Of a DNA stretch of 33,708 nt, positions 31,354-33,708 are shown in pieces. Origin of the DNA: an uncultured Atopobium sp. (lineage in GTDB: Bacteria; Actinomycetota; Coriobacteriia; Coriobacteriales; Atopobiaceae); assembly GCA_938036925.1 (NCBI GenBank), contig CALHVU010000040.1:1-33708 (forward strand), given 5' to 3'. Position 1 is the first letter of the stretch; every line of letters begins with the position of its first letter. Under the pieces are notes generated by a model that saw nothing but the letters and a program-made list of their open reading frames with translations, was not told the origin of the DNA and did no database searches. The position numbers were made by a program, and so were the translations under genes.

Positions 31354-33147
31354 CTAGTTAAGCTCCTGCTCAAGCTGATCGACAAGCTCGCCGAAGTACT
31401 TGAGTGCAGCGTTTACGGGGTCTGGAGTTGCCATGTCAACACCAGCGCCGCGGAGCAGCTCGATTGGGGTCTTGGAGCAGCCACCGGAAAGATAGCCGAT
31501 GTAGTCCTTGACCGCAGGCTCACCCTCGGAAAGAATGCGCTGAGACAGGGCAATAGCTGCCGAGAAACCAATGCAGTACTGATAGACGTAGAAGTTGTAG
31601 TAGAAGTGAGGGATGCGCGACCACTCTAGCTTGATCTCTTTGTCCAGCTCAATGCCAGGTCCAAAGTACTCTGCGCAGAGCTTGCCGTAGCGCTCAGAGA
31701 GAACCTCGGCGTTCAGAGCCACACCGTCAGCGTTCATCTGGCTGATATCGCGCTCAAACTCAGCAAACATGCACTGGCGATAGATGGTGCCACGGAAGCC
31801 CTCAAGGAAGTGGTTGAGGATGTACGCGTGACGAGCAGGATCCGTCTCGTGCTCAAGCAGGTAGTGCGAGAGCAGCGCCTCGTTACAAGTGGATGCAACC
31901 TCTGCAACAAAGATGGAGTAGTCAGAGTAGGTAATCTCCTGATTATGGGACGAGAAATACGTGTGTAGGGAGTGGCCTATCTCGTGAATAAGGGTGTAAA
32001 CGTCGTCAAGACCGCCCTGGAAGTTGAGGAGCATAACAGGGTTCATGCCCTTACCACCTGCGGAATAAGCACCGGAGCGCTTACCTGGGGTCTCGTACAC
32101 GTCAACCCAACGACTCTCCAGACCCTTCTTGACCAGGTTAACGTACTCCTCGCCCATAGGTGCCAGCGCCTTAACAATAAGGTCGCAAGCCTCCTCGTAG
32201 GTGAACTTCATGTCAACGTCATCAACAAGAGGAGTGTAGACGTCCCAGAAGTGCAGCTCGTCCAAGCCCATGACGCGCTTGCGCAGGTCAACGTACTTGT
32301 AGAACGCTGGGAAGTTCTGGTGAACAGCGTCAATCAGGTTGTTGTAAACCTCAACAGGAATCTCGTTCTCTGCAAGAGCGGCCTCAAGGGAGCTTGCATA
32401 TTTTCTAGATGACGAGAAGAACTGCAGGTTCTTAACCTGGCTGGTCAGAATTGCAGCGGAGGTGTTACGGAACTCGCCAAAGCGGCTGTAGAGCTGCTTG
32501 AATGCGGACTCACGCAGGACGCGGTCAGCATCCATCAGCAGAGGAACAAATGAACCGCTGGTCAGCTTATGGGTTTTACCCTCAGAATCAACTGCGTCAT
32601 CGAAAGTAAGGTCTGCGTCATCAAACATGGAGAAGATGTTGGTTGGCTGAACGGCCAGCTCTTCTGCGCGCGCCAGCAGTGCCTCTTCCTCAGCAGAAAG
32701 GGTGTGCTCACGCTGGTTCAAGATCTTGTTGAGCTTACGACGATAGAACTCAAGTGCTGGGACCTCTGCATAGAACTTCTCGACAGATTCTGCTGGAATT
32801 GCAAGAAGCTCTGCGGCAAACCAAGAAGTTGCCTCGCCGACCTGCGTATATGCGCTGGTAGCGTTTGCGACGTATGCCTGATACTTGGCTACGCGGGTAT
32901 CCTCATCACTCTTGCGCTCGGCGTAGTTGATAATCTTGTAGAGCAGAAGGTTCATCTGGTCCTCAAGCTGCAGAAACTCCAGAAGAGCCTGAGCAGAGGT
33001 AGAAATCTTTCCCTTGAATGCAAGCAGCTTTGGACAGTAAGCCTTGAGCTCCTCGAGCCCAGCCTCAAATGCCTCATCGCTAGGGAACATTGAGGACAGG
33101 TCCCACTTATATTTGTTGTCAATTTCTTCGCGAGACTCGTATGCCAT
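31354..33147 (-). CDS. pepF: Oligoendopeptidase F (M3B metallopeptidase)
   Basis: Cytosolic zinc peptidase that cuts short peptides. It has 597 residues from ATG 33147, which AAGGAAGG supports over an in-frame start at 33180. The zinc motif HEIGH is near 388 (LIHEIGHSLHTYF), with the third ligand expected in EVASTCNEALLSHYLLE. The N-terminal M3 domain starts KYKWDLSSMFPSDEAFEAGL, and the C-terminus has the SGGCSKTPIELL block. The length agrees with the family. It has its own promoter region, since the beta-glucosidase upstream ends in a terminator. Confidence 0.96.
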   Translation of the reverse strand: MAYESREEIDNKYKWDLSSMFPSDEAFEAGLEELKAYCPKLLAFKGKISTSAQALLEFLQLEDQMNLLLYKIINYAERKSDEDTRVAKYQAYVANATSAYTQVGEATSWFAAELLAIPAESVEKFYAEVPALEFYRRKLNKILNQREHTLSAEEEALLARAEELAVQPTNIFSMFDDADLTFDDAVDSEGKTHKLTSGSFVPLLMDADRVLRESAFKQLYSRFGEFRNTSAAILTSQVKNLQFFSSSRKYASSLEAALAENEIPVEVYNNLIDAVHQNFPAFYKYVDLRKRVMGLDELHFWDVYTPLVDDVDMKFTYEEACDLIVKALAPMGEEYVNLVKKGLESRWVDVYETPGKRSGAYSAGGKGMNPVMLLNFQGGLDDVYTLIHEIGHSLHTYFSSHNQEITYSDYSIFVAEVASTCNEALLSHYLLEHETDPARHAYILNHFLEGFRGTIYRQCMFAEFERDISQMNADGVALNAEVLSERYGKLCAEYFGPGIELDKEIKLEWSRIPHFYYNFYVYQYCIGFSAAIALSQRILSEGEPAVKDYIGYLSGGCSKTPIELLRGAGVDMATPDPVNAALKYFGELVDQLEQELN

Positions 33148-33225
33148 GAGCCTTCCTTTCTTGACTTGGTCAGTATTCACTGTTATTTAGTGTCCCACAT
33201 ACGCGCTAATTTCATGCTGATAACA

Positions 33226-33269
33226 AGAAAAAATGAACCCATTTGATACAAATCGTCAAACGGGCTCAT
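33226..33269 (-). terminator. Rho-independent terminator of the beta-glucosidase gene
   Basis: Minus strand: a 14-pair stem (33233-33246 with 33256-33269) including two G-T pairs, 9-base loop, then TTTTTTCTT. It starts 27 bases after the stop codon. Confidence 0.9.
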
Positions 33270-33295
33270 CGATTTCAAAAAAATGAAAAACTACC

Positions 33296-33708
33296 TTACA
33301 GTTCTTCTCCGTTGGTTTTAATTACCTGCTGATACCAAGAGAAACTATCCTTCTTAATGCGACGACCTGTTCCGTTTCCGAGGTCATCCTGATCAACATA
33401 GATGAAGCCGTACCTCTTACTCATCTCCGAAGAAGAGCAGCTCACAATATCCATTGGCGCCCATGCATAATAGCCGCGCAAATCTACACCATCACTAAGT
33501 GCTTCAAGCATCTGTTTAACATGTGCTCTGAAATATTCAACGCGATACGGATCGTGGATTGTTCCATCATCCTCAAGCTTGTCAAAAGCACCAATACCAT
33601 TTTCTGTGATGTAAATTGGACACTGATAGCGGTCGTAGAAAACATTAAGGGTGTAACGTAGTCCAAGAGGATCAATAGACCAGCCCCAAGGGTTTGCAGG
33701 AAGATTAG
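33296..33708 (-). CDS. 6-phospho-beta-glucosidase, GH1 (C-terminal part, runs off the window)
   Basis: The 136 visible codons are one continuous frame to the window edge. They hold the GH1 nucleophile motif YITENG, then RGYYAWAPMDIVSCSSSEM, SKRYGFIYVDQDD and a C-terminal KKDSFSWYQQVI. The Ser-x-Lys-Arg-Tyr pattern (SSEMSKRYG) is the phosphate-binding loop of 6-phospho-beta-glucosidases, so a PTS-imported beta-glucoside is the expected substrate. The N-terminus and any PTS partner lie outside the window. Confidence 0.92.
   Translation of the reverse strand, partial: NLPANPWGWSIDPLGLRYTLNVFYDRYQCPIYITENGIGAFDKLEDDGTIHDPYRVEYFRAHVKQMLEALSDGVDLRGYYAWAPMDIVSCSSSEMSKRYGFIYVDQDDLGNGTGRRIKKDSFSWYQQVIKTNGEEL

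Overview
This 33.7 kb window looks like chromosomal DNA of a low-to-mid GC member of Coriobacteriia. The closest fit is Atopobiaceae (Lancefieldella/Atopobium/Olsenella type). That placement is an inference from gene content, the style of the proteins and about 47-50% GC in the genes; no rRNA or other marker gene is present. Most genes are complete and ordinary. Novelty sits mainly in the unusually repeat-rich intergenic DNA.

Layout. 1-1866: an AT-rich single-gene ABC exporter. 1868-7117 (minus): ispF-ispD-disA and clpC, a shortened version of the clpC-disA-ispD-ispF neighbourhood of Gram-positives. 7403-9789 (minus): tatA-greA-lysS, with an intrinsic terminator just in front of lysS. 9886-10716 (plus): a membrane-anchored methyltransferase of the spermidine-synthase fold. 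10717-11346: a long intergenic region with an inverted-repeat element. 11347-13963 (plus): a two-gene malolactic operon (mleA-like enzyme and AEC malate permease). 14055-16107 (minus): nucleoside hydrolase and ribokinase. 16383-21248 (plus): a 31-codon small ORF, a Mg2+-type P-ATPase and two nitroreductases, closed by a strong terminator. 21249-21880: a second copy of the inverted-repeat element. 21881-29171: a MurNAc/muropeptide salvage locus (murR-murQ-murP-mupG on minus; a divergent Tat-exported serine hydrolase lipoprotein on plus). 29656-33147 (minus): FMN reductase, free methionine sulfoxide reductase, glyoxalase-family protein and oligoendopeptidase F. 33296-33708 (minus): the C-terminal part of a 6-phospho-beta-glucosidase.

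How the genes work together. The salvage locus should hydrolyse cell-wall fragments outside the cell. It would then import MurNAc or MurNAc-GlcNAc through the PTS, cleave the phosphorylated disaccharide with MupG, and convert MurNAc-6P to GlcNAc-6P and D-lactate with MurQ, under MurR control. mleA-mleP would decarboxylate malate for acid tolerance. rihC-rbsK would recover ribose from nucleosides. Malate decarboxylation, beta-glucoside use and peptide degradation suit a fermentative oral or mucosal anaerobe.

Most interesting observations: (i) two diverged, inverted copies of an element of identical length (181 bp between 24-bp terminal inverted repeats), which align without gaps; (ii) about four-fold over-representation of the hexamer TTCTCG on both strands, densest between genes, with a recurring leader motif GGCGAGAAACCCGTC; (iii) a small ORF with a perfect Shine-Dalgarno and alternative hairpins in front of the P-type ATPase; (iv) several helically phased repeat arrays upstream of metabolic operons. 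All counts and alignments were made by hand.
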